This document shows, piece after piece, positions 1 through 8,925 of a stretch of DNA of 64,000 bases (position 1 is its first letter; each line of letters starts with the position of its first letter). Source of the stretch: Paenibacillus sp. FSL H8-0048 (lineage in GTDB: Bacteria > Bacillota > Bacilli > Paenibacillales > Paenibacillaceae); NCBI RefSeq assembly GCF_038002825.1, contig NZ_JBBODF010000001.1, positions 4,836,001 to 4,900,000 on the forward strand, in the 5' to 3' direction. Position numbers and translations under genes: made by a program. The notes under the pieces are model-generated. The model saw only the letters and a program-made list of their open reading frames with translations. It was not told where the DNA came from and did no database searches.

Positions 1-444
1 CTGCAGCAGCACCCGGAAGCTTTTCTAAGCTCCTATAAAGCGGAAGCGAAGTTGTCTATCGAGACTACCCGGATTAAGCTGGACTCCTCGGATGAGCATT
101 TCACCCTGGGTGCCTTCTTGGATGGGGAGCAAAGGCTGGCGGGAATGGCTACCTTGTTCCGGGAGAGCAGGCCCAAGATTCAGCACAAAGCTCATGTCTA
201 TGCAGTATATGTAGATCCAGGAGCCCGTAAACATGGCACGGGCCGTGCGCTGATGCTTGAGCTGATAGCACGGGCGAAGGCCGCGCCGGGACTGGAGCTG
301 CTGATGCTGACGGTAACCTCCCATAACGTTCCGGCCAAAAGACTCTACGAATCTCTGGGATTCGTGCGCTACGGCACAGAGCCGAAGGCGATGAAGCTTG
401 GCAGCGAGTACCTGGATGAGGATCTGATGGTGCTGATGCTGTAA
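1..444 (+). CDS. GNAT N-acetyltransferase, 5'-truncated by the window edge
   Basis: C-terminal part of a GCN5-related N-acetyltransferase, which would move an acetyl group from acetyl-CoA to an amine; the substrate is unknown. The reading frame is open from base 1 and the first codons (LQQHPEAFLSSY) look like normal coding sequence, so the true start lies before the window and the TTG at 52 is internal. The acetyl-CoA loop is visible as VDPGARKHGTGRALM around residues 72-86, followed by the usual late helix (NVPAKRLYESLGF). It converges on the SLH gene, with a hairpin between them. Confidence 0.85.
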   Translation: MQQHPEAFLSSYKAEAKLSIETTRIKLDSSDEHFTLGAFLDGEQRLAGMATLFRESRPKIQHKAHVYAVYVDPGARKHGTGRALMLELIARAKAAPGLELLMLTVTSHNVPAKRLYESLGFVRYGTEPKAMKLGSEYLDEDLMVLML

Positions 445-455
445 AATACAGCAAA

Positions 456-484
456 GCCCCTCCCGCCTTTTCGGCAGAAGGGGC
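456..484. terminator. Hairpin between convergent genes
   Basis: Arms GCCCCT and AGGGGC with an inner GCC/GGC pair. It sits between the converging acetyltransferase and SLH genes. The T-tract is weak on either strand. Confidence 0.45.
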
Positions 485-504
485 AAGTATGAAGGGAAGG
501 TTGC

Positions 505-1908
505 TTACTTCGCAGATTTTCCGCTCAGGATCGCCTTCACCTGGCTGACCATTGCCGCTGCGTCAGCGCTGGTGACACCGTCCTGCGGACGGAAGCTTCC
601 ATCTTGATCCAGCTTCACGATCTTGAGGGCAAGCGCGGTCTGAATGGCTCCCGAGTTCAGGATATTGATCTTGTCATTATCCTTGATCTCCACCGGGATC
701 AGCTTGATCATCGGCAGTTGGCCGCTGGTCTGGAGCGTGTTAATTAGCAGATAGGTGAACGATTCACGGGTTACGCTCATGTTCGGATCAATTTTGATCT
801 GAAGATTCGCCTCAGGTCCGGCAGCATCCTTGATGAACTGTACGGCCTCGGTGGCAGTGATTGTCTTACCTATAGCAGCGGGCGCGGGATGTGCCTTGAG
901 ATAGTTCGCCGCATTCCCGGCAATAGAAGCAGCTTCAGGGCGGGTAATCCCTACTTTGGGATTGAAGTTACCTGCAGCATCCAGCTCCACGAAGCCGAAG
1001 GCAATGGCGGCCTGGATGGCACCCGAGTTCAGGATATTGATCTGATCGCCGTCCTTCACCTCTACCGGAATGACGTTAATCATCGGCAGTTGCCCGCTGG
1101 TCTGCAGAGTATGGATCAGCAGATAAGTGAATTCTTCACGGGACATGCTGGCCGCCGGATCAATCTTGATCTGCAGGTTGGCCTCAGGTCCGACAACCTC
1201 TTTTATCACCTGTACAGCTTGTGCTGCTGTAAGCACCTCGTCCGTCACCACCGGCGCCGGATGGGCTTTCAGATAAGCGAGTGCATTGCTGATGGCTACT
1301 GCCGCTTCCGCACGGGTGATCTCCTGTTTCGGGTTAAGCTTGCCGCTGTTATCCAGCTTCAGGACACCGTAATTCAGCGCACGCTGCAGGGCACCGGAGT
1401 ATTCTACCTTCACCTGATCCTGATCGGCGTACTCTACCACCACTGGCTTAATCATCGGCAGGCGGTTCGTGTTCTCCATCGCATGAATGAGCTGGTAGGT
1501 GAAAGCTTCGCGGGTCAGCTTCTCACCAGGCTTCAGATCGGCAGGCAGGTCCAAGCCGTGCACACCGGCAATAATCAGCGCCTGCGCATACCAGGCAGAG
1601 TCATTGGCATTCTTGAAATAGTCTGTGGCATGCGGCTCCTTCACGAACCGAATCGTATCCAGATTCAGATCAAGGGCACTGACGATCATCTGCACCCCCT
1701 GGGCTGCTGTGATGCTGAGGTTCGGGCCGAACAGATCTGCGCTGATGCCTTTAATCAGGCCGCTGTTCTGAAGCGCGATAATCTTGTCTTTATCCTGCAC
1801 GTTATGGATATCCTTGAAGCCTGCGGCCGAGGCGAATTGTTGCCCTGTGAAGCTGAGCGCCAGAGCGGCTGCTGCGGATAGGGTGATCATCTTGAATGTC
1901 TTCTTCAT
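505..1908 (-). CDS. Secreted SLH-like repeat protein
   Basis: An exported 467-residue protein with a signal peptide (residues 1-28, cleavage near FASA-A). The rest is degenerate S-layer-homology-type units, recognisable from ITRAEAA and ITRPEAA motifs and the LNPKQ/FNPKV approach to each unit. Two long units share near-identical segments (AVQVIKEVVGPEANLQIKID, LQTSGQLPMI, ILNSGAIQ, YLKAHPAP), so the gene grew by internal duplication. SLH domains normally anchor proteins to pyruvylated cell-wall polymers; no other catalytic domain is seen, so it may be a wall-bound structural protein. A good GAGGTGA ribosome site precedes the ATG. Confidence 0.75.
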   Translation of the reverse strand: MKKTFKMITLSAAAALALSFTGQQFASAAGFKDIHNVQDKDKIIALQNSGLIKGISADLFGPNLSITAAQGVQMIVSALDLNLDTIRFVKEPHATDYFKNANDSAWYAQALIIAGVHGLDLPADLKPGEKLTREAFTYQLIHAMENTNRLPMIKPVVVEYADQDQVKVEYSGALQRALNYGVLKLDNSGKLNPKQEITRAEAAVAISNALAYLKAHPAPVVTDEVLTAAQAVQVIKEVVGPEANLQIKIDPAASMSREEFTYLLIHTLQTSGQLPMINVIPVEVKDGDQINILNSGAIQAAIAFGFVELDAAGNFNPKVGITRPEAASIAGNAANYLKAHPAPAAIGKTITATEAVQFIKDAAGPEANLQIKIDPNMSVTRESFTYLLINTLQTSGQLPMIKLIPVEIKDNDKINILNSGAIQTALALKIVKLDQDGSFRPQDGVTSADAAAMVSQVKAILSGKSAK

Positions 1909-2009
1909 GTCCAGTCACCTCGTGAGTAGTTTGTAGTTTATTTGTGATCATAGACGGCGGCGTAGTCAAAAAGGTTCCAGTAAAAATAAAAAAATAAATT
2001 ATAAAAAAA

Positions 2010-2033
2010 GCACTGGCCGCTTAGGGCTAGTGC
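2010..2033 (-). terminator. Intrinsic terminator of the APH-like gene
   Basis: The stem GCACTGGCC/GGCTAGTGC overlaps the stop codon and is followed on the minus strand by a T-rich run. Confidence 0.8.
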
Positions 2034-2956
2034 CGTTTTCTCATACAAATCTCCTGCCATCTCATAAGCCATCCATACTGCTCATCGCAGAATTCTTTCG
2101 TTACAGACTGTAGCCCCTGGCAGCGGACAATGCGGGAGATAATCTGATAATGCCTTACCGCAATGAAGTCGACAATCGCGCGGATCTCATTGTCACTCAG
2201 GGTGCGCACCTTACAATACCCGGTATAGAAGCGTTCAAATAAACGCTGGGTAGCATCATACATGGAGTCGTGATATCGATTGAAATGAGTAGCGTCAGAC
2301 ATGTAGGCCACGTCCATGCCGGGATAGTCGCCGGAGGCATCATCAAAATCCATAAAGATATACTGCCCATGGCGGTTCTTAATCATGTTGCCTGTATGAA
2401 GGTCGCCGTGACAAAAGCCATGTGGAAGCTTGGACATACGGCCCCACAATTGATTTCCATATTGTTCAAGAGCAGCCACGGAGTTTGAATCACAGTCCAG
2501 TTCGCTCATAATAGAGAGATAATCATCAATATATTCATTTTTTGTACGCTTAATCAGTTGTTCTTCAGGGTAATTCTGCATTAGCTTATGAAGCTCGGCT
2601 GTCTGGTAACCGATAAGCTTCGCTTCGGCAATTCCATCAGGATTGTCACCTTCTGCATAGTCGTAGAGCACAGCGGTAAGCCAGCCCTCCTGAGCTTCAA
2701 GAAGAATGTGGTTCTTGTGTCTAGAAGTCCGGAGGACCGTTACAGCCGGAAAGGAATGAGCGTGCAAGTAGTCAAGAATTCGAAGAGACTGCATGGCATC
2801 GGCCGTTTTGAAGCTGCGGTATATTTTGAGCACATAACGCTTATTCCCGCCTTCTGCCAAATAAACCGAGCCAATCATATCGCGGTGAAGCTTGATCTGC
2901 TCAATACGTAACGGGTAGGATTGGTTAATCTCACGGATAAGATGATCATGGTTCAT
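2027..2956 (-). CDS. APH/choline-kinase-fold phosphotransferase
   Basis: A 309-residue aminoglycoside-phosphotransferase-family protein. The catalytic loop HGDLHTGNM (about residues 183-191) and the metal-binding FMDFDDAS segment about 16 residues later are intact. An N-terminal kinase lobe with YVLKIYRS is also present. Members phosphorylate small molecules (antibiotics, homoserine, choline, sugars); the substrate cannot be told from the sequence. It is AT-richer than its neighbours. Single gene with its own terminator; a resistance role is possible but not shown. Confidence 0.8.
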   Translation of the reverse strand: MNHDHLIREINQSYPLRIEQIKLHRDMIGSVYLAEGGNKRYVLKIYRSFKTADAMQSLRILDYLHAHSFPAVTVLRTSRHKNHILLEAQEGWLTAVLYDYAEGDNPDGIAEAKLIGYQTAELHKLMQNYPEEQLIKRTKNEYIDDYLSIMSELDCDSNSVAALEQYGNQLWGRMSKLPHGFCHGDLHTGNMIKNRHGQYIFMDFDDASGDYPGMDVAYMSDATHFNRYHDSMYDATQRLFERFYTGYCKVRTLSDNEIRAIVDFIAVRHYQIISRIVRCQGLQSVTKEFCDEQYGWLMRWQEICMRKRH

Positions 2957-3044
2957 CTGGCAGCGTCCCCTTTATGAATGGCTCCAACTGCTATTCATTA
3001 TCCTAGGGGAGAAACACAGATGTATAGAGAAAGATTGATTATAA

Positions 3045-4706
3045 TTAAACCTCCGCCGCGACAATCTGATTCCGGCCCTGATGCTTGGCGGCGTAGAGGG
3101 CTTTATCAGCAGACTTGAATAGGTCGTTCAAGTAGGTGGTCGCATCCATGGCAGGCGGGATCTTGAATTCGGCGATGCTGAGCAGCCCCATGCTGATGGT
3201 GATCGACACGGGCTCATCGATATAATCGATATAGATCGTGTTATGTTCAACCTCGGATTTGAGCTGCTCGGCCAGACGCCGGGCCTCGGCTCCATCCGAA
3301 TCCGGCAAATAGATGATGAATTTCTCTCCGCCGTAGCGGGCCAGGATATCGGAGGGCCGCAGGCTGCGCTGCAGCAGCTCCACCGTGCTGCACAGGACCA
3401 CATCTCCGGCGAGATGGCCGTGCTGATCGTTGATTTTTTTGAAAAAATCGATGTCGATCAGTATAATAGTCGAAGGTGTCCGGGTACCGCTGACCCGAAG
3501 CGCCTCCTGCTCCAATTGCTGCATCAGATAATGCCGGTTGTAGCAGCCGGTCAGGCTGTCCGTGATCGCCAGCTTCCTCAGCTTGCCGTTCGTCTGGAAC
3601 AGCTCCTCCTGTACCTTCACCAGTGAGTCGTTGCGTTCCTTCAGGATGGCGTTCTGCTGGTTCGTCTCATCGATGAGCCGCCGGATCTCGGTAACATTCT
3701 GGAAGGTGACAATCCGCCCGACCCGGCTGCCGCTTACTATGATCGGTGCTGCATGAATACTGACAACCATTTGGATAACGGGATGCAGTATTTCCAGCTC
3801 GGCCGTCTCCAGCGGGTACTCATGGTATTTCTGCAGGAAGTGTTCAATCTTCTCGGCAGGACCATCCGGCAGATAGCTGCTCATGTTGAACGCCGCACCC
3901 GTCACAAGCGGGATATAGGGATGCAGGGCATGATTAATCTCTACCACCTGCTCCTGGTCATCCAGCACGAGAATCCCGTATTCCATGGTATTGATAATAT
4001 CCTGATGGGCGATAGTTACGATATCGAATACTTTGTCCTGGTGGATCGTAATCACAAAGAACGTAGCCGACACCACTATACCCAGCGAAGTGAAGCCCGG
4101 AATTACCGGCAGATAGTCATCCAGAAGGACATTGAGAAGCACGTCGATCATAAGGAAGACGCATAGCGCCGTAATGCCTTTGAGCATGTACATAACCTGA
4201 TTCTTGATCCGCGCGGCTTGGTTAGAGGTCAGAGCCACGTATATGACATACATGGATATGAGCGCATCAAGGACAAGAAAGGTCATGCTGATCCAGAAAA
4301 TAGGTCCGTAGGTCCGCTCTACATATCCGCCGTTCACCGGACGGACGAACCATCCATAAGGATTGAGCACCACTCCAAGGGATGTCAGTACTGCAGGGAT
4401 TACCAGCACGGACACCATTCTTTTAGTAAGGAATTGGGATTGTCCGGCGAGCAGAATCGTGAAGAAGATCCAGCCCAGGCCCAGCAGGGAAGCATCCACG
4501 AAGGCAAGCTTCACATAAAAGAGCTGATAGAGAGGATCATCGACGGTCCTGATGGCAAACTGGCAGTAGGGCCAGATCAGCATGGCGAAATGGAACCCTA
4601 AATAGACCTTGTGCAGCTTGGTAATCGTGACCGTAGCCACAATATAGATGAGCAGCAGGAACAGAAGGAAGCACATAATCAGGTCAATCCAAGAGGCTAA
4701 AGCCAA
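3045..4706 (-). CDS. Membrane GGDEF-domain protein (putative diguanylate cyclase)
   Basis: A 553-residue protein. It has an N-terminal set of about seven membrane helices (residues 1-220, histidine-kinase N-terminal 7TM type), a PAS-like region (about 230-345), a short coiled coil, then a GGDEF domain (about 385-553). GGDEF enzymes make cyclic di-GMP from two GTP. The active-site signature reads GGEKF, with Lys where Glu is usual, so activity is uncertain. An RPSD inhibitory-site motif lies five residues before it. The start is a TTG with AAGGTG seven bases upstream. It is divergent from the HPr kinase paralogue. Confidence 0.85.
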   Translation of the reverse strand: MALASWIDLIMCFLLFLLLIYIVATVTITKLHKVYLGFHFAMLIWPYCQFAIRTVDDPLYQLFYVKLAFVDASLLGLGWIFFTILLAGQSQFLTKRMVSVLVIPAVLTSLGVVLNPYGWFVRPVNGGYVERTYGPIFWISMTFLVLDALISMYVIYVALTSNQAARIKNQVMYMLKGITALCVFLMIDVLLNVLLDDYLPVIPGFTSLGIVVSATFFVITIHQDKVFDIVTIAHQDIINTMEYGILVLDDQEQVVEINHALHPYIPLVTGAAFNMSSYLPDGPAEKIEHFLQKYHEYPLETAELEILHPVIQMVVSIHAAPIIVSGSRVGRIVTFQNVTEIRRLIDETNQQNAILKERNDSLVKVQEELFQTNGKLRKLAITDSLTGCYNRHYLMQQLEQEALRVSGTRTPSTIILIDIDFFKKINDQHGHLAGDVVLCSTVELLQRSLRPSDILARYGGEKFIIYLPDSDGAEARRLAEQLKSEVEHNTIYIDYIDEPVSITISMGLLSIAEFKIPPAMDATTYLNDLFKSADKALYAAKHQGRNQIVAAEV

Positions 4707-4854
4707 TATGTTACACCTTCTTGATTTTAATAGTATTTATTGATTTTTGTGGGTCTTAGGTCTTATATATTGTTTTTAATATATAATTAGCGTGTGCAGA
4801 TTACAAGATTTTTAGATAAATCTATCGGAAAATATTGGATTGGGAGGGGACCAA

Positions 4855-5772
4855 ATGAAGTCTATTAGCGTGCAGAGTCTTGTAGAGAAATTCCATCTGG
4901 AGGTGCTCGCCGGAGCGGGCTGGATGGACCGGAATATCACCCGTCCAAGGACGCACAGACCGGGTCTGGAGTTTGTCGGTTATTTTGATTTTTTTCCGAT
5001 GGAGCGGGTGCAGGTCCTTGGACGTAAAGAGATTAACTACCTGTTAACGCTGAGTGTAGAGGAGCGGATGCTGCATATCGGCAATATCGTCAAATATCAT
5101 CCGCCGTGCTTCATCGTGACCAGCGGCCAGCAGGAGATTCCTTATCTGACGCTGTTCTGCGATCAGGAGGGCATTCCGCTGCTGCGGACGCCGGAGGTGA
5201 CCACCGAGTTCATCGCCAAGCTGGACAGCTTCCTGGTGAAGACGCTGGCGCCGGAGCTGTCGATTCATGGGGTATGCGTCAACGTGTCGGGGATCGGCAT
5301 TCTGCTGCGCGGCAAGTCAGGGATTGGTAAAAGCGAGACGGCGCATACGCTGATCCGCAGGGGCCACCGCTTCGTGGCGGATGATATTGTGGTGCTGAAG
5401 AAGCTGGGTCCGGCGACTCTCCTCGGGACCCATAATGAGACCACGCGTGAATTCCTGGCGCTGCGCAGCATCGGCCTGATCAACGTCGTGCGGCAGTACG
5501 GGCGGCGGGCGTTCCAGGATGAGACGCGGATCGTACTCGATATTGAGCTTGCCCCCTGGCAGGAGAATTCGCTCAACAACGAGCTGGAGCTGGTGCCCCA
5601 GTTCACCGAATATCTCGGGGTGCAGATCCCGCATATCGAGGTCCAGCTTCAGCCGGGCCGTGATGTAGCCGGTCTGATTGAAGCGGCTGCGAACAACTGG
5701 TATCTCAAGCAGCTCGGATACAGTGCGGTGGAAGAATTCATGCAGCGGATTGAGGATGGGATGCAGTCTTAG
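4855..5772 (+). CDS. HPr kinase/phosphorylase paralogue, divergent
   Basis: A 305-residue protein of the HprK/P family, which phosphorylates HPr at a serine in carbon catabolite control. The family's catalytic histidine (H138, in IHGV), P-loop GKSGIGKS (153-160) and the Asp pair (D176-D177) are all present. The signature that is EIRGLGIINV in classical enzymes is changed to ALRSIGLINV, and the N-terminal PGIE region reads RPGLE with other changes. It is not next to lgt, the usual partner of hprK. I infer a second, specialised paralogue rather than the housekeeping enzyme. The ATG is chosen because GGGAGGGG lies six bases upstream. Confidence 0.8.
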   Translation: MKSISVQSLVEKFHLEVLAGAGWMDRNITRPRTHRPGLEFVGYFDFFPMERVQVLGRKEINYLLTLSVEERMLHIGNIVKYHPPCFIVTSGQQEIPYLTLFCDQEGIPLLRTPEVTTEFIAKLDSFLVKTLAPELSIHGVCVNVSGIGILLRGKSGIGKSETAHTLIRRGHRFVADDIVVLKKLGPATLLGTHNETTREFLALRSIGLINVVRQYGRRAFQDETRIVLDIELAPWQENSLNNELELVPQFTEYLGVQIPHIEVQLQPGRDVAGLIEAAANNWYLKQLGYSAVEEFMQRIEDGMQS

Positions 5773-5844
5773 AGGGCGGCAGGGAATGAAGACCCGCGCT
5801 CCTGGGCAACTTATAGGAAAGACAGCAAGGGAGCGTGTCCGTAA

Positions 5845-6129
5845 ATGGCAAGAAGAAGCAGAAAATATGCGGTACCAGGGTCCGCCCAGGGAATGCAGAC
5901 GTTCAAAGCGGAGGTTATGCGGCAGGAAGGATATCACGTAGATCCGAATCACCCGGACGATGTGAAATACGAGGTGGCGAAGGAGCTGGGTATGCCGCTG
6001 CAAGCCGGAAATAACGGCAAGCTGACCACCGAATCGGCGGGACAAATTGGCGGCCGCATCGGAGGCTCCATGGTCCGTGAGATGGTGCGCCTGGCCCAGG
6101 AGCAGCTTGCGGGTAAGCAGAAGTCTTAG
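5845..6129 (+). CDS. Alpha/beta-type small acid-soluble spore protein
   Basis: A 94-residue SASP-family protein; these coat spore DNA and protect it. Seen directly: a basic N-terminus (MARRSRKY), the family core YEVAKELGMPL, and the C-terminal GQIGGRIGGSMVREMVRLAQ segment that matches the DNA-binding helix of SspC-type proteins. A stretch (VMRQEGYHVDPNHPDD) makes it longer than the usual 60-75 residues. An AGGGAG ribosome site precedes it. Expected to be expressed in the forespore under SigG, though I did not identify a promoter. Confidence 0.85.
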   Translation: MARRSRKYAVPGSAQGMQTFKAEVMRQEGYHVDPNHPDDVKYEVAKELGMPLQAGNNGKLTTESAGQIGGRIGGSMVREMVRLAQEQLAGKQKS

Positions 6130-6163
6130 AATCGATTGGATTCACATCTATATCCTTGCCAAA

Positions 6164-6191
6164 AGATCCCTTTCAATTGCTGAAGGGATCT
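6164..6191. terminator. Bidirectional terminator hairpin
   Basis: Arms AGATCCCTT and AAGGGATCT, followed by AT-rich sequence on the plus strand. It lies between the spore-protein gene and the convergent AbiEii-like gene. Confidence 0.7.
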
Positions 6192-6199
6192 AATTTATT

Positions 6200-7120
6200 T
6201 TAGTGCCGGTTAAGCCAAACCCTTTGGTTATAATTCCATTGTCCAAAAAACTCATCGCCATGAATCAATGATTGATATATTGGCTCCAGAAAATCAACAA
6301 GACATTTCATCAAATCTTGAAATGTGAGCGGTCCCTCTATACCAAGGCGATTCATAAATGCCAACCATTGTCTTAAACGGATGTCATCATCAGCAAATGT
6401 AGTCTGAAACAAAGGATGATCCTTTTCCAATATTGTCTTCCGGCGCTGAAAGGTTTCATACACGGCCTCATACAGTACACGCCCATCAAAATTATTGGTG
6501 CTCAGAAGCGTATAAATATCATAAAAATCCTTCATTCGGCTGTTCATGACGGATAATGTAATCATGGCTTCAAACTTTTCAGATATGACGGATTCCTTCG
6601 AGTAGGCTTGTACCTGCGGGGCTTCCATATTAAGCAGAACCGGGTAATCAATAAGTTGCGGCTTAGGAACTACAATATCGCCAAATCCGATATCAAATTG
6701 CAGGCTCTTTCTCATTCTCCCCAGAAGTGCCGTTATCTTGATTCTTACCCCCTCATAATCGGCATCCTCTTTAATTCTCTCCGTTGTCATGTTGTCCAGC
6801 TGAAACTCAACTCCATCTGCAGGAACATCAATCGAACAAATTATCACAAACGACTCTCTTAAAATTTCAAGCTCATTTGCAATCTGTCTGGCCAGAAAAT
6901 CAACGTCTTTTGTTGGACGCGCTTTGAGCTGAGTCTGCGAGAATAGAAACAGCCCGCCCTTTAAGATGAATTTATCCCGATAATCCGATATAGACAAGCG
7001 GTATAAGAAGCGCTCTTGAAGGTACAGGAGCAGCAAGGTATCGAATGCTTTTCCAGAGGTCTTAGCAATATTTTTTAAACGTTCGGCAACAGAGGCAGGA
7101 ATATTTTTAATATCACTCAT
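6200..7120 (-). CDS. AbiEii-type nucleotidyltransferase toxin
   Basis: A 306-residue member of the AbiEii/AbiGii family, the toxin of type IV toxin-antitoxin systems that act in abortive phage infection by transferring nucleotides to RNA. The nucleotidyltransferase core is visible: FILKGGLFL (about residues 51-59) followed by RPTKDVDF, which carries the metal-binding Asp pair. The start codon overlaps the antitoxin stop by one base (TGATG), so the two are translationally coupled. GC is clearly lower than in the flanks, consistent with acquisition. Confidence 0.85.
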   Translation of the reverse strand: MSDIKNIPASVAERLKNIAKTSGKAFDTLLLLYLQERFLYRLSISDYRDKFILKGGLFLFSQTQLKARPTKDVDFLARQIANELEILRESFVIICSIDVPADGVEFQLDNMTTERIKEDADYEGVRIKITALLGRMRKSLQFDIGFGDIVVPKPQLIDYPVLLNMEAPQVQAYSKESVISEKFEAMITLSVMNSRMKDFYDIYTLLSTNNFDGRVLYEAVYETFQRRKTILEKDHPLFQTTFADDDIRLRQWLAFMNRLGIEGPLTFQDLMKCLVDFLEPIYQSLIHGDEFFGQWNYNQRVWLNRH

Positions 7121-7728
7121 CAGATCAACACCTCGAGATATTTTTGCAAAACGGTCCTTATCCGCAACTGGTCAGCATAGGAAACTAATTTCGTTATATT
7201 TTTATAAGGAGATTTAAGATAGTTTCTTAAACCCTCTTTCATCAAATCTATCCCCATCTTTTCACGGTATCGTACAATATCACAAATTGTTTTCTCCCGG
7301 TTGTAGATTTTAACGGTGGCCCCCTCTATACAAACATCGTCTATTCCTACTTTAAACTGAGCTTCCGCAAAGAACATAACTTTAATGGGCGGATAGTCTG
7401 GAAGCCGCGGTTTTTTTTCGCCACGATGAATAGCAATTTGATATTCCCAAGGATGATATGTGGTCAGTTCATAATAGGATAGGGCGGAGAGGAGGCAAAT
7501 GACTCCTTTGGGAACCAGTCGTGACACTTCAAGCATTTCATTTAATGGTTCGTTTCCCGCGCTCGCAAGCCGATAAACTCCTTGCTTTACCCGTTCAATT
7601 TCACCGATGGATTCCAGTTTTTTTACGTAATAAGGGGATATCCCTGCTTCTAAGAAATCTCTCGTTCGGGCAAAACCATTATGTTTCTCTAGAACTCGCA
7701 TCGCCTCCATCAAAATCTGCTCGTCCAT
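7120..7728 (-). CDS. AbiEi-type antitoxin with N-terminal winged helix
   Basis: A 202-residue transcriptional-regulator-like antitoxin. The N-terminal helix-turn-helix (GFARTRDFLEAGISPYYVKKL, then the VKQGVYRLA wing) is typical of AbiEi, which represses its own operon and neutralises AbiEii. The C-terminal part carries the YNREKTICDIVRYR motif common in these proteins. The ATG at 7728 is preferred over one six codons upstream because GGTGGTGAG lies just before it. Operon with the toxin. Confidence 0.82.
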   Translation of the reverse strand: MDEQILMEAMRVLEKHNGFARTRDFLEAGISPYYVKKLESIGEIERVKQGVYRLASAGNEPLNEMLEVSRLVPKGVICLLSALSYYELTTYHPWEYQIAIHRGEKKPRLPDYPPIKVMFFAEAQFKVGIDDVCIEGATVKIYNREKTICDIVRYREKMGIDLMKEGLRNYLKSPYKNITKLVSYADQLRIRTVLQKYLEVLI

Positions 7729-7829
7729 GAACTCACCACCATTCACAATTGCTTAAGATAGATATTCGAGAATAGTTGCTGTTTTCCTCTAGTTATTCAC
7801 GAAAAGTTCTGCACTTAGACGTAAGAGCA

Positions 7830-7870
7830 GAAAAATACCCTAAGACATTTCGTTCAATGTCATAGGGTAT
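7830..7870 (-). terminator. Terminator of the AIM24 gene
   Basis: A 15-bp stem (ATACCCTAAGACATT with one mismatch to its partner) and a six-base loop, followed on the minus strand by TTTTTC. Confidence 0.8.
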
Positions 7871-7902
7871 GAAATCAAGCACCCGGGAGCCACGCTTCGG
7901 AA

Positions 7903-8700
7903 TTAAGCAGTAGACCCGCCCTGTAGCAGGCTGTTTCTGTAATTCATGAGCGGGGCGAGCCAGACCATGCCGGTTCCCCGGTACACGTTGACCAGGCCTT
8001 CGCCGGAGGCGGCGGAGCCCAGACGGGTCTTGCCTGACTTCTCAACCGTGAAGTCCAGAGAGTTGGACCACATGAGAGCGAAGTTACCGTCCACCTTCAA
8101 TACATCATTCTGCAGCTCAACCACGACAGCTTCCTCAGAAGGAATGGGAGCTTCGAGGGCAAGAATCCCTTTGCCGCGTGCGCTCAGGTTGAACAGTCCT
8201 TCACCGCCGAGGACGGCAGAGGAGATGTTCTTGCGTGCCGCAACGGAGATGTCGAGCGTAGTCTCACAAGCCAGGAACATGCCGTCATCGATCACGATAT
8301 GGTCGTTGTCCACATCGATCAGCCAGAGGTATTTGTAGGTGGTCTCCAGCAGAATCGTTCCGGTTCCCTTGTAGAGCGGCTTGACTGCACTGGTTCCGGT
8401 GGCCGCCCCGGACAGCATATTGCGCATCAGTCCGCCTACGCCTTTGATGCCGGAGGTCATCTCGATATTGCCGATCATATATTGCATGGCCCCGGCACTC
8501 AGCATCACCTCATTGTTATTCAGCTCAATCATCAGCTGTTTGTTGCGCATATTACTCTTGCTCATGAAGAAGTTGGTCTCTGCTTCATACCGGGTAGTGG
8601 TGCTGAGATCCTCTTTGTATTCGATGATGCTGAAGCCGCCAAGCTGTTCTTTGATGATAACGTTGGAATTGTCCTTTAGGTTATTAATGGTAAAAGCCAT
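7903..8700 (-). CDS. AIM24 family protein
   Basis: A 265-residue protein of the AIM24/TIGR00266-like beta-sandwich family. Seen: glycine-rich repeats such as LYKGTGTILLE and GGEGLFNLSARGKG, and the terminal VYRGTGMVWLAPL motif that mark the family. It has no signal peptide or membrane segment. The bacterial role is not established; some relatives are linked to membrane or tellurium-stress functions. Monocistronic with its own terminator. Confidence 0.8.
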   Translation of the reverse strand: MAFTINNLKDNSNVIIKEQLGGFSIIEYKEDLSTTTRYEAETNFFMSKSNMRNKQLMIELNNNEVMLSAGAMQYMIGNIEMTSGIKGVGGLMRNMLSGAATGTSAVKPLYKGTGTILLETTYKYLWLIDVDNDHIVIDDGMFLACETTLDISVAARKNISSAVLGGEGLFNLSARGKGILALEAPIPSEEAVVVELQNDVLKVDGNFALMWSNSLDFTVEKSGKTRLGSAASGEGLVNVYRGTGMVWLAPLMNYRNSLLQGGSTA

Positions 8701-8925
8701 GGATACCCGCTCCTTCGGTAGCTGTAGTTATGCAATGCTGTGCATCATGCCTTCAAAGCATACGTATTCGACACTTCTCGCGGGTATCCTTGAATTCCGG
8801 CAGAAAAAAACGCATACAATAATTCCTTTACTTCTAATATCAGGTTAGCGTAATGTTCTAAGTATAGTGCTCAGAATACAAACGTATCTCCTGACACCAG
8901 CATTAGAACCGAAAGGAAGTTAGCC

